Below are positions 16,870-25,805 of a stretch of 64,000 nucleotides of DNA, in pieces; position 1 is the first letter of the stretch, and every line of letters begins with the position of its first letter. The position numbers were made by a program, and so were the translations under genes. The notes below the pieces were generated by a model that saw nothing but the letters and a program-made list of their open reading frames with translations, did not search any database and was not told the origin of the DNA. The DNA lies in NCBI RefSeq assembly GCF_030345695.1, contig NZ_JAUASV010000009.1, positions 1 to 64,000 on the forward strand, written 5' to 3'. Source of the stretch: Galbitalea sp. SE-J8 (GTDB taxonomy: Bacteria; Actinomycetota; Actinomycetes; Actinomycetales; Microbacteriaceae).

Positions 16870-18093
16870 ATGTTGTTCCTTGGTGATGACTAGGCGGAGG
16901 CCCATCACGACATCGAGCTGCAGGACGGGCAGGGTGCGGTACTGGCCCGGCATCGACTGCCGGAAGGAGTGGCTGGCCTGGCGCGGTTGCATGCGCTGAT
17001 CGCGGATCATCTCGACGAGGACGATGGCCCGGAATCGGTGTTGGTGGGGATCGAGACGGATCGGGGCGGGTGGGTGCAGGCTCTGATCGGAGCTGGGTAC
17101 ACGGTGTATCCGATCAACCCGCAGCAGTCTGCCCAATACCGGCTACGGCACTCGACATCGGGCGCGAAAAGCGACCCGGGAGATGCGCACGTGCTCGCGG
17201 AGATCGTCCGTACCGACCGTGATCATCACAGGCCCGCGACCGGGGACAGTGATCTCGTCGAGGCTGTGAAGGCACTGGCGAGGGCGCATCAGACGATGAT
17301 CTGGTCGCGACAGCGGCAGGCCAACCAGCTGCGGTCGATGCTGCGGGAGTTCTACCCGGCCGCGTTGACCGTGTTCAGCGATGACCTCGCCGGGCGAGAC
17401 GCCCTCGCGGTCCTCGCCGCCGCGCCAACTCCGACTGCCGGTCGGGCGCTGACCCGGGCCCGACTGGTCTCGGTGCTGCGCCGGGCAGGACGGCAACGCA
17501 ACCTCGAGCACCGCGCCGCAGAGGTCCTCACCCCGCTGCGGTCCGAGCAGCTCGAACTGTCCGACCCGGTCGCGGCCGCCTACGGCTCCGCGGTCACCGC
17601 GATCGTGACGGTGCTGACCGCGATGACCGGCCAGATCGCCGCGCTGGAAGCGGAGGTCGAGTCGTGTTTTGGTCGGCACCCGGACGCTGAGATCATCACC
17701 AGCCAGCCCGGCCTGGGGACAGTCCTCGGCGCGAGGGTGCTCGCCGAGTTCGGAGACGACCCCGACCGCTTCGCCGACGCGAAAGCACGCCGGAACTACG
17801 CCGGCACCAGCCCCATCACCCGCGCGTCCGGCACCCGCCGCGTCGTGCTCGCCCGCTACGCCCGCAACCGACGCCTCGCCGACGCCCTGCACCAACAGGC
17901 GTTCTGCGCCCTCAGCACCTCACCAGGCGCCCGAGCGTTCTACGACGCGCACCGCGCCGCCGGCGCGACACATCACACCGCACTCCGAGCACTCTCGAAC
18001 CGGCTCGTCGGGATCCTCGACGGCTGCCTCCGCCACCACACCCGCTACGACGAAACCATCGCCTGGGCACACCGACATGCCCTCGCCGCTTGA
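16870..18093 (+). pseudogene. IS110 transposase with in-frame amber codon at position 8
   Basis: Reading from ATG 16870 gives MLFLGDD, then TAG at 16891-16893, then AEAHHDIELQDGQGAVLARH in the same frame as the long downstream frame. Family members usually have Trp there (GDDWAE), so one TGG-to-TAG change explains the stop. The first catalytic acidic residues of the DEDD RuvC-like domain lie just before the stop. The rest is intact: DPGDAHVLAEIVR, a coiled-coil middle, and the C-terminal PGLGTVLGARVLAEFGDDPDRF and NYAGTSPITRASGTRR. A GTG at 16969 could start a shortened protein without the first acidic site, which should be inactive. Confidence 0.88.
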
Positions 18094-18132
18094 CAAACCA
18101 CGCCCCTGGGATATCTAGGCGCGCGCCGTACC

Positions 18133-19353
18133 TCACGCGCGGCGCCAGCCGTCGGGAGTCTCGCGCGCGCGCCCGTCGAGGGCGAGCAGACCGAGGATCG
18201 CCTGCGCCCGCGCGACGGCGAGCCCCGATCGCACCGCGACGTCGTGCGGCGTGCGGGACGAGCGCGGCGCGAGCGCGTCGAGCACGCGGATCTCGTCGGA
18301 GGTCGGCTCGGCCGCATCCCGCGCCCCGTCCGGCCGCTCCGGATAGAGGTCGAGCTGCGCGGGGCCGACGAGCGGGGCGAGCTCGGCCATCTCGGCGGCG
18401 GTCGTCACGAGGGTCGCCCCGAACTCCCGGACCAGCCGGTGGCATCCCGCCGACGTCGCGCTCGTCACCGGCCCGGGCACGGCGCCGAGCGGACGCCCGA
18501 GAGCGGATGCGTGCGCCGCGGTGTTGAGGGATCCCGACCGCCAGCCCGCCTCGAGCACGACCGTCGCGCTGCTCGCCGCCGCGATGAGTCGATTGCGCTG
18601 CAGGAAGCGCCACTTGGTCGGCGGCACGCCGCACGGCACCTCGGAGGCGACCGCCCCCACGCGCGCGATGCGGGTGAGGAGGTCGTCGTGCCCGCTCGGA
18701 TAGAACCGGTCGACGCCGCCCGCGAGGAACGCGACCGTGCGCCCGTGCGTCGCGAGGGCCGTGCGATGCGCGACCCCGTCGATGCCGTACGCCGCGCCCG
18801 ACACGATCGTGTAGCCGCGTTCGACGAGCCCCGCGCTCGCGTCGACCGTGACGTGCTCGCCGTATCCGGTCGAGGCACGCGCGCCGACGAGCGCGAGGCC
18901 CCGTGCCGACGACGCGAGCACGTCGGGGTCGCCGCGCACCCAGAGCGCGACCGGGGCGTGCGACCCGAGATCGTCGACGCCCTCGGGCCAGCCCGGATCG
19001 CCGGGGATCACCAGGTGCGCGTTGAAGCGGGCGGCCTGTCGCAGCCAGCGCAGCACGTCGGCCGCGATCACACGCGGCTGCCAGCGGGCCACGGCTTCCG
19101 CCGCCCGCTCATCGGTGAGATCGGCCGCTGCGGCGAGCTCGCTCGCGGACGGGCGGCGCAGCAGCAGCTCGAGCGCGCCGGTCGCACCGAGCGCGCCGAC
19201 GAGCGCTCCCGCGTCGCCGTCGCCGGGTTCGGCGATCCCGGTCCACGCGGCGCGGGCGAAGGCCTCGCGCACCGCGGCATCACCGAGGCCGGGGCGCCGT
19301 ACCGCGGCGACGAGCGAGCGCACCTCGGTGCCGTCGATTCCGAACATGGTCAT
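18133..19353 (-). CDS. dprA: DNA-processing protein DprA
   Basis: DprA binds incoming single-stranded DNA and loads RecA during transformation. The 406-residue protein has an N-terminal helical part, the Rossmann-like DprA core (LALVGARASTGYGEHV, SGAAYGIDGVAHRTAL, FLAGGVDRFYPSGHDDLL, RNRLIAA, VVLEAGWRSGSLNTAAHA) and a C-terminal winged-helix domain (EIRVLDAL...DGRARETPDGWRR). TAGGAGG four bases before ATG 19351-19353 fixes the start. It follows comM and yraN, the usual competence/recombination set. Confidence 0.95.
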   Translation of the reverse strand: MTMFGIDGTEVRSLVAAVRRPGLGDAAVREAFARAAWTGIAEPGDGDAGALVGALGATGALELLLRRPSASELAAAADLTDERAAEAVARWQPRVIAADVLRWLRQAARFNAHLVIPGDPGWPEGVDDLGSHAPVALWVRGDPDVLASSARGLALVGARASTGYGEHVTVDASAGLVERGYTIVSGAAYGIDGVAHRTALATHGRTVAFLAGGVDRFYPSGHDDLLTRIARVGAVASEVPCGVPPTKWRFLQRNRLIAAASSATVVLEAGWRSGSLNTAAHASALGRPLGAVPGPVTSATSAGCHRLVREFGATLVTTAAEMAELAPLVGPAQLDLYPERPDGARDAAEPTSDEIRVLDALAPRSSRTPHDVAVRSGLAVARAQAILGLLALDGRARETPDGWRRA

Positions 19354-19361
19354 GGTGCCTC

Positions 19362-20894
19362 CTAGATCGCTCGGCGGAAGTACAGGGCGCGGCCGACGTG
19401 GTCGATGCCGGGGCGGGATGCCTCGTCGAGGTCGGCGAGCGTCCACGCCACCCGCAGGATGCGGTCGTAGCCGCGCATGGTGATCGCGCCGCGTTCGAGC
19501 GCTCGGTCGATCGGCGCCGTCGCCGACGCCGGCAGACGGATGCTGTCGGAGCGGAACCACACGCCGGGCACCTCCGAGTTGATGCGCCACGGGGTGCCGT
19601 GCAGTCGCTCGGCGGCGCGCGCCCGCGCGGCGATGACGCGCTCGCGCGCGGTCGCCGAGTCGAGGCGTCCCCCGCGTTCGGTCGCGAGCGCGAGCTGGCC
19701 CGCGGTCACCCGGGTGATGTGGAGCTGGATGTCGACACGATCGAGCAGCGGGCCGGACAGCCGGGCGAGGTAGCGCCGTCGCGCGAACGGGGTGCACGAG
19801 CAGTCGGCGTCCTTCGCGCCCCACTGCCCGCACGGGCACGGGTTCGCGGCGAGCACGAGCTGGAACGCGCCCGGGAACTGCGCGACCGCCTTCGCGCGGT
19901 GGATCGTGATCGTGCCCGACTCGAGCGGCTGACGGAGCGCGTCGAGCGCGACGGCCGCGAACTCGGGCGCCTCGTCGAGGAAGAGCACCCCGCGCGAGGC
20001 GCGCGCTGCGGCGCCCGGCCGGATGACGCCGCTGCCTCCCCCGATGAGCGAGACCGCCGAGGCGGTGTGGTGCGGCTGCTCGAACGGCGGCCGGTCGTCG
20101 AGGGTCGCGCCGACGGGCAGGCCCGCGAGCGACCGCAGCGAGGCGACCTCGAGCGCAGCCTCGCCGTCGAGCGGGGGCAGGATCGTGGGCAGGCGCGATG
20201 CGAGCATCGTCTTGCCCGCGCCGGGCGGCCCGAGCAGGAAGACGTGGTGCCCGCCGGCCGCGGCGACGACCATCGCGTCGATGGCGTCGTCGTTGCCGAT
20301 GATCTCGGCGAGATCGCCCTCGGGCGCGCCGCGCTCCTCGGACGGTGCGCCGAGCACGGGATCGACCGGCTCGGGATCGAGCTGTGCGCCGTGCCAGATC
20401 GCCGCCTCGCGCAGGCTTGCGACGCCGACCACCCGCACGCCGGGCACGAGCGATGCCTCGTGCGCGTTGGCGGCCGGCACCATCACGGTGCCGACGCCCG
20501 CGCGCCGGGCCGCGGCGACCGCGGGAAGCACTCCGGCGACCGGGCGCACGCGCCCGTCGAGCCCGAGCTCGCCGATGTGCACGACCCGGTCGAGCGACTC
20601 GGCGGGCACCGCGTCGTCCGCCGCGAGCGCCGCGAGCGCGATCCCGAGATCGAATCCGGAGCCGTGCTTCGGCAGCGACGCGGGCGAGAGGCCGACCGTG
20701 ATCCGGTGGTGGCTGAGCGGCAGCCCGGCGTTGGTCGCCGCCGCCCGCACGCGATCCTTGGCCTGGGCGAGCGCGGCATCCGGGAGCCCGATGAGGGCGA
20801 ATTGCGGCAGCCCGGCCGCGATGTCCGCCTCGATCTCGACGAGGGCGCCGTCGAGCCCGAGCATGGCCACCGAACGGGTGCGACCGACGGCCAT
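19362..20894 (-). CDS. comM: ComM/YifB family AAA+ ATPase (Mg-chelatase-like)
   Basis: ComM is a hexameric helicase that promotes branch migration in natural transformation. The 510-residue protein has the N-terminal Lon-like domain (GLPQFALIGLPDAALAQAKDRVRAA), Walker A GPPGAGKTM, Walker B GVLFLDEAPEF, the Cys-rich insert NPCPCGQWGAKDADCSCT, sensor Arg in SGPLLDRVDIQLHI and the C-terminal RGYDRILRVAWTLADL segment. Its ATG overlaps the yraN stop by one base (TGATG), and dprA follows after 8 bases, so yraN-comM-dprA is one operon. Confidence 0.95.
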   Translation of the reverse strand: MAVGRTRSVAMLGLDGALVEIEADIAAGLPQFALIGLPDAALAQAKDRVRAAATNAGLPLSHHRITVGLSPASLPKHGSGFDLGIALAALAADDAVPAESLDRVVHIGELGLDGRVRPVAGVLPAVAAARRAGVGTVMVPAANAHEASLVPGVRVVGVASLREAAIWHGAQLDPEPVDPVLGAPSEERGAPEGDLAEIIGNDDAIDAMVVAAAGGHHVFLLGPPGAGKTMLASRLPTILPPLDGEAALEVASLRSLAGLPVGATLDDRPPFEQPHHTASAVSLIGGGSGVIRPGAAARASRGVLFLDEAPEFAAVALDALRQPLESGTITIHRAKAVAQFPGAFQLVLAANPCPCGQWGAKDADCSCTPFARRRYLARLSGPLLDRVDIQLHITRVTAGQLALATERGGRLDSATARERVIAARARAAERLHGTPWRINSEVPGVWFRSDSIRLPASATAPIDRALERGAITMRGYDRILRVAWTLADLDEASRPGIDHVGRALYFRRAI

Positions 20895-21253
20895 CAGGCC
20901 ACCCCGGCGAGGTGCTCGATGACGGCGTCGCCGCCGGGCGGGGCGATGATCGCGACGGCGTCGATGCGCAGGCCGCCGGCGACCTCGGGATGCGCCGCGC
21001 GCCACAGCCCGGCGAGCCGTCGCAGCCGGGCGAGCTTGGCGGGCGTGATCGCCTCGAACGGATGCCCGAACGCGACGCTCGACCGGGTCTTGACCTCCGC
21101 GATGACGATCGTCGTCGCGTCGCGCGCGACGATGTCGATCTCGCCGTGCGGCGGGCAGCGCCAGTTGCGCTCGACGATGACGAGACCCGCGCCCTCCAGG
21201 TAGGCGGTGGCCAGGTCTTCGCCGCGTCGGCCGAGATCGTCTTTGCGTGCCAT
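20894..21253 (-). CDS. YraN family (UPF0102) putative endonuclease-fold protein
   Basis: A 119-residue protein with the PD-(D/E)XK-like core of the family: GRRGEDLATAYLE, GEIDIVARDATTIVIAEVKTRSS, and a basic KLARLRRLAGLW helix. The family resembles Holliday-junction resolvases but its reaction has not been settled. It is the first gene of yraN-comM-dprA and matches the family's usual length. Confidence 0.93.
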   Translation of the reverse strand: MARKDDLGRRGEDLATAYLEGAGLVIVERNWRCPPHGEIDIVARDATTIVIAEVKTRSSVAFGHPFEAITPAKLARLRRLAGLWRAAHPEVAGGLRIDAVAIIAPPGGDAVIEHLAGVA

Positions 21254-21416
21254 GGCGCAGAAGGATGCGACGCCCCGCCGACGGCGCCGGGCCGAACGGG
21301 GCGTGCCTGTGCGCGGCCGCGCGGAATCCGTCCTGGGGAGGAGCGCCGGGCCTCACGCGACGGATGCCCGACCGCGCGAGGCGATCGGGCATCCGTGGCT
21401 CCTGGCTCGGCCGGCG

Positions 21417-22106
21417 CTACTCCGCGAGGATCGCGTAGAGCGCCTTGCGGGCGTCGTCGAGCACGCCGGCGGCGCGCTCGCGCTGCTCGGCGCTGGCGCC
21501 GAAGCGCAGCTGGCCGACGGCGGCCATGAGCTTGCCGACGCTCTCGCCGAGCCCGGCGTCGCGCTCGGCCTGCTCCTGGCTCGACGCCCAGACCGCGGCG
21601 AGCTCGTCGGCGTGCTCCGCGACGTAGGCGCGCCCCGCATCCGTGAGCTGGAACTCCGTGCGGCGTCCCTCGCCGGTCGCCTCGACGAGCTCCTCGTCGA
21701 CGAGCTGCTGCAGCGTCGGATAGACGGAGCCGGGGCTCGGTGTCCAGGTGCCGCCGCTGCGCTCGCCGATGGCCTTGATGAGGCCGTAGCCGTTGGCGGC
21801 CGCGTCGCTCAGCAGGGACAGGATGGCGAGGCGCACGTCGCCGCGGCGCTTGCGGTGCGGGCCGGGTCCGAAGCCGCGGGGCCCGAACCCGCCCGGGCCG
21901 AAGCCCGGCCCGAAGCCGCCGGGGCCGAAGCCCGGGCCGTGGCCGTCGCGACCGAAGCCGCCGAAGCCGGGGTGACGGCCGAGTGCCGGTCCGTCGAAGC
22001 CGTGGCCGCGGCCGCCGAGCTGCTCACGCAGGGCGGCGACGCGCGGGTCGTGGTGTCGGCGGAACGGGCCTGCGCCGAATGCGGCGCGGTTCTGTGAGTC
22101 CTTCAT
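21417..22106 (-). CDS. PadR family transcriptional regulator with Gly/Phe-rich N-terminus
   Basis: The C-terminal two thirds form a PadR winged-helix regulator: VRLAILSLLSDAAANGYGLIKAI, the PSPGSVYPTLQQLVDEELVEA recognition region and a C-terminal dimerisation helix. The N-terminal 80 residues are unusual, a low-complexity stretch of GFGGFGRDG and GPGFGPGGF repeats ending in HRKRRGD, probably disordered. ATG 22104-22106 was chosen for AAGGGGA six bases upstream. PadR proteins usually repress themselves and a nearby exporter; the divergent EamA transporter gene is the obvious candidate target. Confidence 0.92.
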   Translation of the reverse strand: MKDSQNRAAFGAGPFRRHHDPRVAALREQLGGRGHGFDGPALGRHPGFGGFGRDGHGPGFGPGGFGPGFGPGGFGPRGFGPGPHRKRRGDVRLAILSLLSDAAANGYGLIKAIGERSGGTWTPSPGSVYPTLQQLVDEELVEATGEGRRTEFQLTDAGRAYVAEHADELAAVWASSQEQAERDAGLGESVGKLMAAVGQLRFGASAEQRERAAGVLDDARKALYAILAE

Positions 22107-22130
22107 GAGGATCCCCTTCCGTTGGGATGA

Positions 22131-22167
22131 CATCGCCGAATGTCGGCGATGCAGTAACGATATATCG
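22131..22167. promoter_or_regulatory. Putative PadR operator and promoter
   Basis: Upstream of the PadR start, CATCGCCGA at 22131-22139 and TCGGCGATG at 22143-22151 form a perfect 9-bp inverted repeat with a 3-bp spacer, containing ACAT-N6-ATGT. Seven bases further upstream is CGATATATCG (22158-22167), an A/T-rich palindrome that could hold the -10 region. The layout suits autorepression by a dimeric regulator. Confidence 0.5.
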
Positions 22168-22175
22168 GTAGAACC

Positions 22176-22284
22176 GGGCTGTCAACCCCGCGCCGATCGG
22201 GCGACCAGCGGGCGACCAGCCGGCGGGGCCGGGGCTGTCAACCCCCCGCCGATCGGGCGACCACGGGGCGACCAGCCGGCGGGG
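22176..22284. repeat. Two tandem 53-bp repeats upstream of the EamA gene
   Basis: GGGCTGTCAACCCC starts nearly identical blocks at 22176-22228 and 22232-22284 (period 56). Each contains CCGATCGG, two GGCGACCA units and a CCGGCGGGG end. The block fills the space between the PadR operator and the transporter gene; it is a recent duplication of possible regulatory sequence. Confidence 0.85.
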
Positions 22285-22328
22285 ATTGGCCCGCGACCGC
22301 GACCGCCCCCGTCGCGTTGGATGGTGCG

Positions 22329-23240
22329 GTGACCCGTCGCCACACCCTGCTCGCGCTGCTCGTCGTGCTCATCTGGGGCGTCAACTTCCTCGCGATCGAC
22401 GCCGGGCTCGCGCGGGTGCCGCCGCTGCTCTTCGTCGCGGTGCGGTTCCTGCTCGTCTGCATCCCCGCGGTGCTGCTCGTGAAGCCGCCGCGCATCCGCT
22501 GGTGGAAGGTGCTGCTCGTCGGCGCGTTCCTCAGCCTCGGGCAGTTCACGCTGCTCTACCTCGCCATGGGGCTCGGCCTGCCGCCCGGCCTCGCCTCGCT
22601 CGTGCTGCAGGCGCAGGTCGTCTTCACGGTGCTCGCGAGCGCGCTCGTGCTGCGGGAGCGCCCGAGCGCCCGCGGCTGGGTCGGCATCGCGGTCGGCGTC
22701 GCGGGCCTCGCCACCGTCGCGGTCTCGCGCTCGGGTGCGGGCCTCGGCGTGCTGCCGCTCGTCGTCGCGCTCGGCGCGGCCCTGTGCTGGGGCATCGGCA
22801 ACACCGTGAGCCGCTGGTCCGGCCCCGCGGGCGGCTCGGCGCTCAGCCTCGTGGTGTGGTCGGGTCTCGTCGTGCCGGTCCCGGCAGCGGCGCTGTCGCT
22901 CGCGGTCGACGGACCGGATGCCGTGGTCGCCGGGCTCGCGCAGTTCGTCGCCTCGCCCGCACCGATCCTCTCCACGCTCTACACCGTCGTGCTCGGCTCG
23001 CTCGTCGGCTACACGATCTGGAACGGGCTGCTCAGCCGGTACCCCTCGGCGAGCGTCGCGCCGTTCACGCTGCTCGTGCCCGTCGTCGGCATCGCCGCGG
23101 CGTGGCTCGTGAAGGGCGAGGCGCCGACCGTCCTCGAGCTCGTCGGCGGCGTGGTCATGGTCGCGGGACTCGCGATCGCCACCCTGCGGATGCGGCGGCC
23201 GGCGGCATCCGTTCCCGTGGCCGTGCCGATCAGCGACTGA
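22329..23240 (+). CDS. EamA/DMT family transporter
   Basis: A 303-residue membrane protein with ten predicted helices arranged as two EamA repeats, beginning LLALLVVLIWGVNFLAIDAGL and repeated from ALCWGIGNTVSRW. It resembles the RhaT/YedA-like amino-acid or metabolite exporters; the substrate is unknown. GTG 22329-22331 is used (VTRRHTLL); TTG 22317 would add four residues. It is divergent from the padR-type gene and could be its regulated target. Confidence 0.87.
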   Translation: MTRRHTLLALLVVLIWGVNFLAIDAGLARVPPLLFVAVRFLLVCIPAVLLVKPPRIRWWKVLLVGAFLSLGQFTLLYLAMGLGLPPGLASLVLQAQVVFTVLASALVLRERPSARGWVGIAVGVAGLATVAVSRSGAGLGVLPLVVALGAALCWGIGNTVSRWSGPAGGSALSLVVWSGLVVPVPAAALSLAVDGPDAVVAGLAQFVASPAPILSTLYTVVLGSLVGYTIWNGLLSRYPSASVAPFTLLVPVVGIAAAWLVKGEAPTVLELVGGVVMVAGLAIATLRMRRPAASVPVAVPISD

Positions 23241-23261
23241 TCGCGCCGGCGCGCGGCCCGC

Positions 23262-23585
23262 TCACTCGTCGAGCGCGAGCTCCTTGGGCAGCTCGAGCTC
23301 CTTCGAGCTGAGCTCCTCGACGTTGACGTCCTTGAAGGTGAGCACGCGCACGTTCTTGACGAAGCGGTCGGCGCGGTACACGTCCCACACCCACACGTCG
23401 TTCATCGTCAGCTCGAAGTAGAAGTCGTGCTCGGTGTCCTGCCGCACGAGCTCGACCTCGTTGGCGAGGTAGAACCGCCGCTCGGTCTCGACCACGTACC
23501 GGAACTGCCCGACGACATCGCGGTACTCCTTGTAGAGAGCCAGTTCGACCTCGCGGTCGTAGTCCTCGAACTCGTCCTCATCCAT
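23262..23585 (-). CDS. DUF2469 family protein
   Basis: A 107-residue acidic protein (DEDEFEDYDREVELALYKEYRDVVGQF...) that matches the actinobacteria-specific DUF2469 family, always found near rnhB and yraN as here. The family is highly conserved but has no known function. ATG 23583-23585 is the start used by relatives. It lies between rnhB and the transporter gene, on the rnhB strand. Confidence 0.92.
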   Translation of the reverse strand: MDEDEFEDYDREVELALYKEYRDVVGQFRYVVETERRFYLANEVELVRQDTEHDFYFELTMNDVWVWDVYRADRFVKNVRVLTFKDVNVEELSSKELELPKELALDE

Positions 23586-23644
23586 CGTGCCGACGAGTCT
23601 AGTTGCCGGGCCGGACGCCCGCCGACCCGGTGTGAGCGAGCGGC

Positions 23645-24331
23645 TCAGACCGCCTCGTCGTCGAGGCCGAGGTCGAAGGCCAGCTGCTCGGCGCTCCGCG
23701 GATGCAGCCACGTCGCTCGGTGCAGAGCGTGCGGGCCGTGCTCCGCGATCGCCGCGTAGTGCGCCGCCGCCGCATACCCCTTGTTCGCCGACCAGCCGTA
23801 GACCGGCGCGTCGGCGTGCGCGGCGATCATCAGCCGGTCGCGGTGCACCTTCGCGAGAACGGATGCCGCGGCCACGGCCGTGCAGTCCTGGTCGGCCTTG
23901 ATGCGGGTGTGCACGGGCAGCCGCGGCTCGAGGGCGGCCGACAGGTAGTCGTGGTTGCCGTCGAGCAGCACGACCGCCTCGGCGAGCACGAGCGGGTCGA
24001 GCCGCGCGATGGCGCGAGCGCCGGCGAGCCCGAGGGCGCGGATGATGCCGACCTCGTCGATCTCCGCCGCCGTCGCGAGACCCACGGCCGAGTGGATCGC
24101 CCAGCGCTCGACGAGCGGATGCAGCGCCTCGCGCCGCTTCTCGCTGAGCAGTTTCGAGTCGCGCAGGCCCGCGGGCGCCGACCGCATCCGGTGCTCGACG
24201 ACGGCGACCCCGACCGCGACGGGACCGGCGATCGCGCCGCGGCCCACCTCATCCGCGCCGATGACGTAGCGCGCGCCGGCCCGGTGCAGGGCGAGCTCCG
24301 CGCGACGGGTCGGATCGACGACGGGCGTCAT
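23645..24331 (-). CDS. rnhB: Ribonuclease HII
   Basis: RNase HII removes ribonucleotides from DNA. The 228-residue protein shows the catalytic acidic residues in IGADEVGRGAIAGPVAVG, the DSKLLSEKRRE motif, LLDGNHD and IKADQDCTAVAAASVLAKVHRD. The ATG overlaps the lepB stop as ATGA, so rnhB and lepB are coupled. It is followed by DUF2469 after 59 bases. Confidence 0.95.
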   Translation of the reverse strand: MTPVVDPTRRAELALHRAGARYVIGADEVGRGAIAGPVAVGVAVVEHRMRSAPAGLRDSKLLSEKRREALHPLVERWAIHSAVGLATAAEIDEVGIIRALGLAGARAIARLDPLVLAEAVVLLDGNHDYLSAALEPRLPVHTRIKADQDCTAVAAASVLAKVHRDRLMIAAHADAPVYGWSANKGYAAAAHYAAIAEHGPHALHRATWLHPRSAEQLAFDLGLDDEAV

Positions 24332-25110
24332 TTCGAGCCCTGGGTGTCCGAATCCTCGACGTTGCGGAACACGGCCGGGTAGTCGTCGAGCCAGGCCCAG
24401 CGGCTCACCGGCCAGCTGATGAGCACGGCCCGGCCGACGACGTTCTTGATCGGCACGAACACGTTCGAGTCGCCGTTCTCGTAGTGGTACGCCGAGTCGG
24501 CCGAGTGGTAGCGGTTGTCGCCCTCGACCCAGAGGTAGCCCGTGGGCACCGTGACGTCGAAGTGCGAGTCGGCCGCGTCCTGACCCGGGTCGACGTTGAC
24601 GTAGGGCTCCTGGATCGGCACGCCGTTGACCCGCAGGTAGCCGGACGTGTTGCAGCACGACACCTCGTCGCCGGGCAGGCCGATGACGCGCTTGATGAGG
24701 TGGTCGTTGCTGTCCGGGGCGGCGAGGCCGACGACGCCGAGCACGTTCTCGACGACCTTCTGCACGTCGGACCGGGTGTCGGGCTCGGGCGTGAGCCAGC
24801 CGCCCGGGTCGGTGAACACGACGACGTCGCCGCGTTCGATCGGCATCACGTCGGGCACGAGCTCGTTGACGATGATGCGGTCGTTCACCATCAGCGTGTT
24901 CTCCATCGACGGAGACGGGATGTAGAAGCTGCGGACCAGGAAGGTCTTGATGAGGAAGGAGATGACGATCGCCGCGACCAGGATGAGGGCCACATCCCGC
25001 AGGAACAGTGCGAAACTGCGGGACCGGGAGCGCTTCGGCGTCTCGGGCTGATCGCCCTCGAGCGACGAGGCCTCGCCGTCGTCGCCGGTCGTGGTCGGTG
25101 AGTCAGTCAT
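24328..25110 (-). CDS. lepB: Signal peptidase I
   Basis: LepB removes signal peptides from exported proteins at the outer face of the membrane. The 260-residue protein has one N-terminal membrane helix (ALILVAAIVISFLIKTFLV), catalytic Ser68 in PSPSM and Lys140 in LIKRVIGLPGDE, then WVEGDNRYHSADS. The 40-residue charged N-terminus is cytoplasmic. It follows rplS after a strong hairpin and overlaps rnhB by four bases. Confidence 0.96.
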   Translation of the reverse strand: MTDSPTTTGDDGEASSLEGDQPETPKRSRSRSFALFLRDVALILVAAIVISFLIKTFLVRSFYIPSPSMENTLMVNDRIIVNELVPDVMPIERGDVVVFTDPGGWLTPEPDTRSDVQKVVENVLGVVGLAAPDSNDHLIKRVIGLPGDEVSCCNTSGYLRVNGVPIQEPYVNVDPGQDAADSHFDVTVPTGYLWVEGDNRYHSADSAYHYENGDSNVFVPIKNVVGRAVLISWPVSRWAWLDDYPAVFRNVEDSDTQGSK

Positions 25111-25148
25111 GGAACCTCTGCGCGCTCGTCGTGCGCGCCCGTCAACGG

Positions 25149-25186
25149 CCGCACTCCCCGCCCAGTGTATGCGGCGGGGAGTGCGG
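25149..25186. terminator. Hairpin between rplS and lepB
   Basis: CCGCACTCCCCGCC (25149-25162) pairs perfectly with 25173-25186 around a 10-base loop. It lies 57 bases after rplS and 39 before lepB on the minus strand, and probably terminates or attenuates rplS transcription. No T-run follows. Confidence 0.75.
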
Positions 25187-25242
25187 GAAAGCCTGGGAAG
25201 CGCCGCTACGCGTCGCGCGCGGCGCGCGTCGGAAGCGGTCCG

Positions 25243-25590
25243 CTACGCGTCGCGCTTCTCCTTGATCTTGGCCTTCTTGCCGCGGAGCTCGCGCAGGTAG
25301 TAGAGCTTCGCGCGGCGCACGTCGCCGCGCGTGACGACCTCGATGTGGTCGATGATCGGCGAGTGCACCGGGAAGGTGCGCTCGACGCCGACCTGGAAGC
25401 TGACCTTGCGCACCGTGAACGTCTCGCGCACGCCCTCGCCGGAGCGGCCGATGACGACGCCCTGGAAGACCTGCACGCGCGAGCGCGTGCCTTCGATGAT
25501 GTTGACGTGCACCTTGACGGTGTCACCCGCGCGGAACTCGGGGATATCGCTGCGCAGGCTGGCTGCGTCGACGGCGTCGAGGATGTGCAT
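25243..25590 (-). CDS. rplS: 50S ribosomal protein L19
   Basis: L19 lies at the 30S-50S interface. The 115-residue product has the typical core ([76 protein letters not shown]). ATG 25588-25590 matches the family start. The last codons and the 40 bases after the stop share the sequence CGCTACGCGTCGCGC (25204-25218 and 25241-25255), a small direct duplication of the gene end. Confidence 0.97.
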   Translation of the reverse strand: MHILDAVDAASLRSDIPEFRAGDTVKVHVNIIEGTRSRVQVFQGVVIGRSGEGVRETFTVRKVSFQVGVERTFPVHSPIIDHIEVVTRGDVRRAKLYYLRELRGKKAKIKEKRDA

Positions 25591-25664
25591 GGCGGATTCG
25601 CTCTCTGCGGCAGCACACAGGTCCACCGCGGTTCGGTAAGTCGAGAAGGGGGTGCCCGGCGTGA

Positions 25665-25719
25665 CACGGCTCCCCTGTGGCAGAGCCGTGCCGGAGCACA
25701 AGGAGCCATTGTGCCAGAT
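25665..25719 (-). promoter_or_regulatory. rplS promoter element and leader hairpin
   Basis: On the minus strand ATCTGGCACAATGG (25719-25706) is identical over 14 bases to an element upstream of rpsP (29327-29314). CACAAT is a plausible -10 hexamer in an extended GG context. Downstream, CACGGCTC (25665-25672) can pair with GAGCCGTG (25683-25690) in the leader. Shared promoter identity between two ribosomal protein genes is seen directly; its role is inference. Confidence 0.5.
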
Positions 25720-25805
25720 GCGGCACCCCACCCGCTACCGCGGGCTGAGGACCACGGCACGCCGCCGCGGGCCGCCGACCACGGCACGCCGCCGCGGGCC
25801 GCCGA

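Larger units (their letters stand above)
16731..18118 (+). mobile_element. IS110-family insertion sequence (approximate ends)
   Basis: The element consists of about 140 bp of non-coding left end, one transposase gene and a short right end. IS110 elements have no terminal inverted repeats, so the borders were guessed from the TCTAG found at both margins (16730-16734 and 18114-18118) and from the coding limits. It lies between the phosphoesterase gene and dprA. The transposase has a nonsense codon, so the copy is probably immobile on its own. Confidence 0.6.
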
